The notes under the pieces were generated by a model. It was given only the letters and a program-made list of their open reading frames with translations. It did no database searches and had not been told where the DNA came from. DNA of 64,000 bases, taken from positions 119,270 through 183,269 of the forward strand of contig NZ_LGHS01000067.1 of assembly GCF_001202025.1 (NCBI RefSeq), written 5' to 3'. Position 1 is the stretch's first letter; every line of letters begins with the position of its first letter. This stretch comes from Pseudorhodobacter aquimaris (GTDB taxonomy: Bacteria; Pseudomonadota; Alphaproteobacteria; Rhodobacterales; Rhodobacteraceae). The position numbers and the translations under genes are program-made. This document shows, in pieces, positions 63,871-64,000 of this stretch.

Positions 63871-64000
63871 TCATTGATGTAGTGGAAGATTGCTCCTTCT
63901 GCTTGTCTGCGGGGCGCCCGTTTCTAACGCCAGATCAGTCCGGCTTTCAGAGATTTGAAGACGGTCTCGACCATGGAATTGTCATAACACTGTCCCTTGC
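63871..64000 (-). pseudogene. IS3-family transposase (OrfB) C-terminal fragment, runs off the window
   Basis: On the minus strand from the window edge the frame reads KGQCYDNSMVETVFKSLKAG, L-I-W-R, a TAG stop (63924-63926), then KRAPRRQAEGAIFHYIN. This matches the end of the IS3-family integrase core (KGDCYDNAPMESFFKSLKTE and RRQAEGAIFQYI in relatives). The last catalytic Glu region is present. The stop, probably from a TGG codon, and the loss of the usual YNPRRRHS ending show decay. The fragment abuts the IS110 remnant. The rest lies beyond the window. Confidence 0.75.

Noticed and set aside
1..64000. tRNA, rRNA and CRISPR arrays
   Set aside because: No TTCGA-type T-loops within cloverleaf context and no regularly spaced direct repeats were seen in the intergenic regions.

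Overview
The window is about 60% GC, densely coding and mostly ordinary chromosome from an alphaproteobacterium, most likely a Rhodobacteraceae member (Roseobacter group). Support for this comes from the split ATP synthase operon (atpI-B-E-F'-F without the F1 genes), MipZ in place of MinCD, a DUF4167 protein, the order lptF-lptG-lptD-surA-pdxA-rsmA, a RirA-type iron box, a second sigma-32 factor preceded by a TGATCC-type promoter, and TRAP transporters. The exact genus cannot be fixed from the sequence alone.

Layout. 1-5.0 kb (minus): SPOR lipoprotein, D,D-carboxypeptidase and tmk, then a nucleoside hydrolase and an iron-binding periplasmic protein with an iron box upstream. 5.0-11.5 kb: mazG (minus), then M20 amidohydrolase, agmatinase-like, DUF1499, prfA-prmC and DUF4167 (plus). 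12.0-12.9 kb: Bax inhibitor-1 family protein. 13.0-21.9 kb: a divergent histidine utilisation locus. hutF-hutC run left, and hutI-hutH-[CaiB-type CoA-transferase]-[acyl-CoA dehydrogenase]-hutU run right, around a TTGACA promoter that carries a HutC-like operator. 22.0-25.5 kb: a TRAP transporter with a structured leader. 26.1-33.6 kb (minus): outer-membrane biogenesis and pdxA/rsmA operon. 33.8-39.97 kb: pepA, holC, purMN, SulP transporter, universal stress protein. 39.97-41.06 kb (minus): cobalamin genes. 41.1-47.3 kb: rpoH-chaN, coaBC, dut, a membrane-anchored MoeB-like protein, an amino-acid ABC binding protein and permease. 47.3-48.2 kb (minus): LysR regulator. 48.5-53.4 kb: ffh, chorismate mutase, rpsP, bluB, rimM, trmD, rplS, rpmE. 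53.6-57.8 kb: mipZ, an ArsR-type regulator (minus) and the Fo ATP synthase operon. 57.8-62.1 kb: GntR, OmpA-like lipoprotein and Ogt/Ada (minus), then nth and a PfkB/adenosine kinase (plus). 62.1-64.0 kb: decayed insertion sequences.

The most interesting system is the hut locus. A family III CoA-transferase gene and a short-chain-type acyl-CoA dehydrogenase gene lie between hutH and hutU. The hutI-hutH, hutH-caiB and caiB-acyl-CoA dehydrogenase junctions are 4-bp ATGA overlaps, and hutU follows 10 bp later. Together the two extra enzymes could oxidise imidazolepropionate, as its CoA thioester, to urocanoyl-CoA and release urocanate, the substrate of HutU. That is a hypothesis from gene order and chemistry, not a demonstrated pathway.

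Other signals worth checking are a TGA-N9-TCA iron box before the iron-binding protein, a TGATCC-N18-TATT promoter before rpoH, a multi-hairpin leader before the TRAP operon, and a 16-codon leader ORF coupled to the MoeB-like gene. At the right end, an IS110-type transposase can be reconstructed whose frame is broken by a 17-bp tandem duplication and three further indels.
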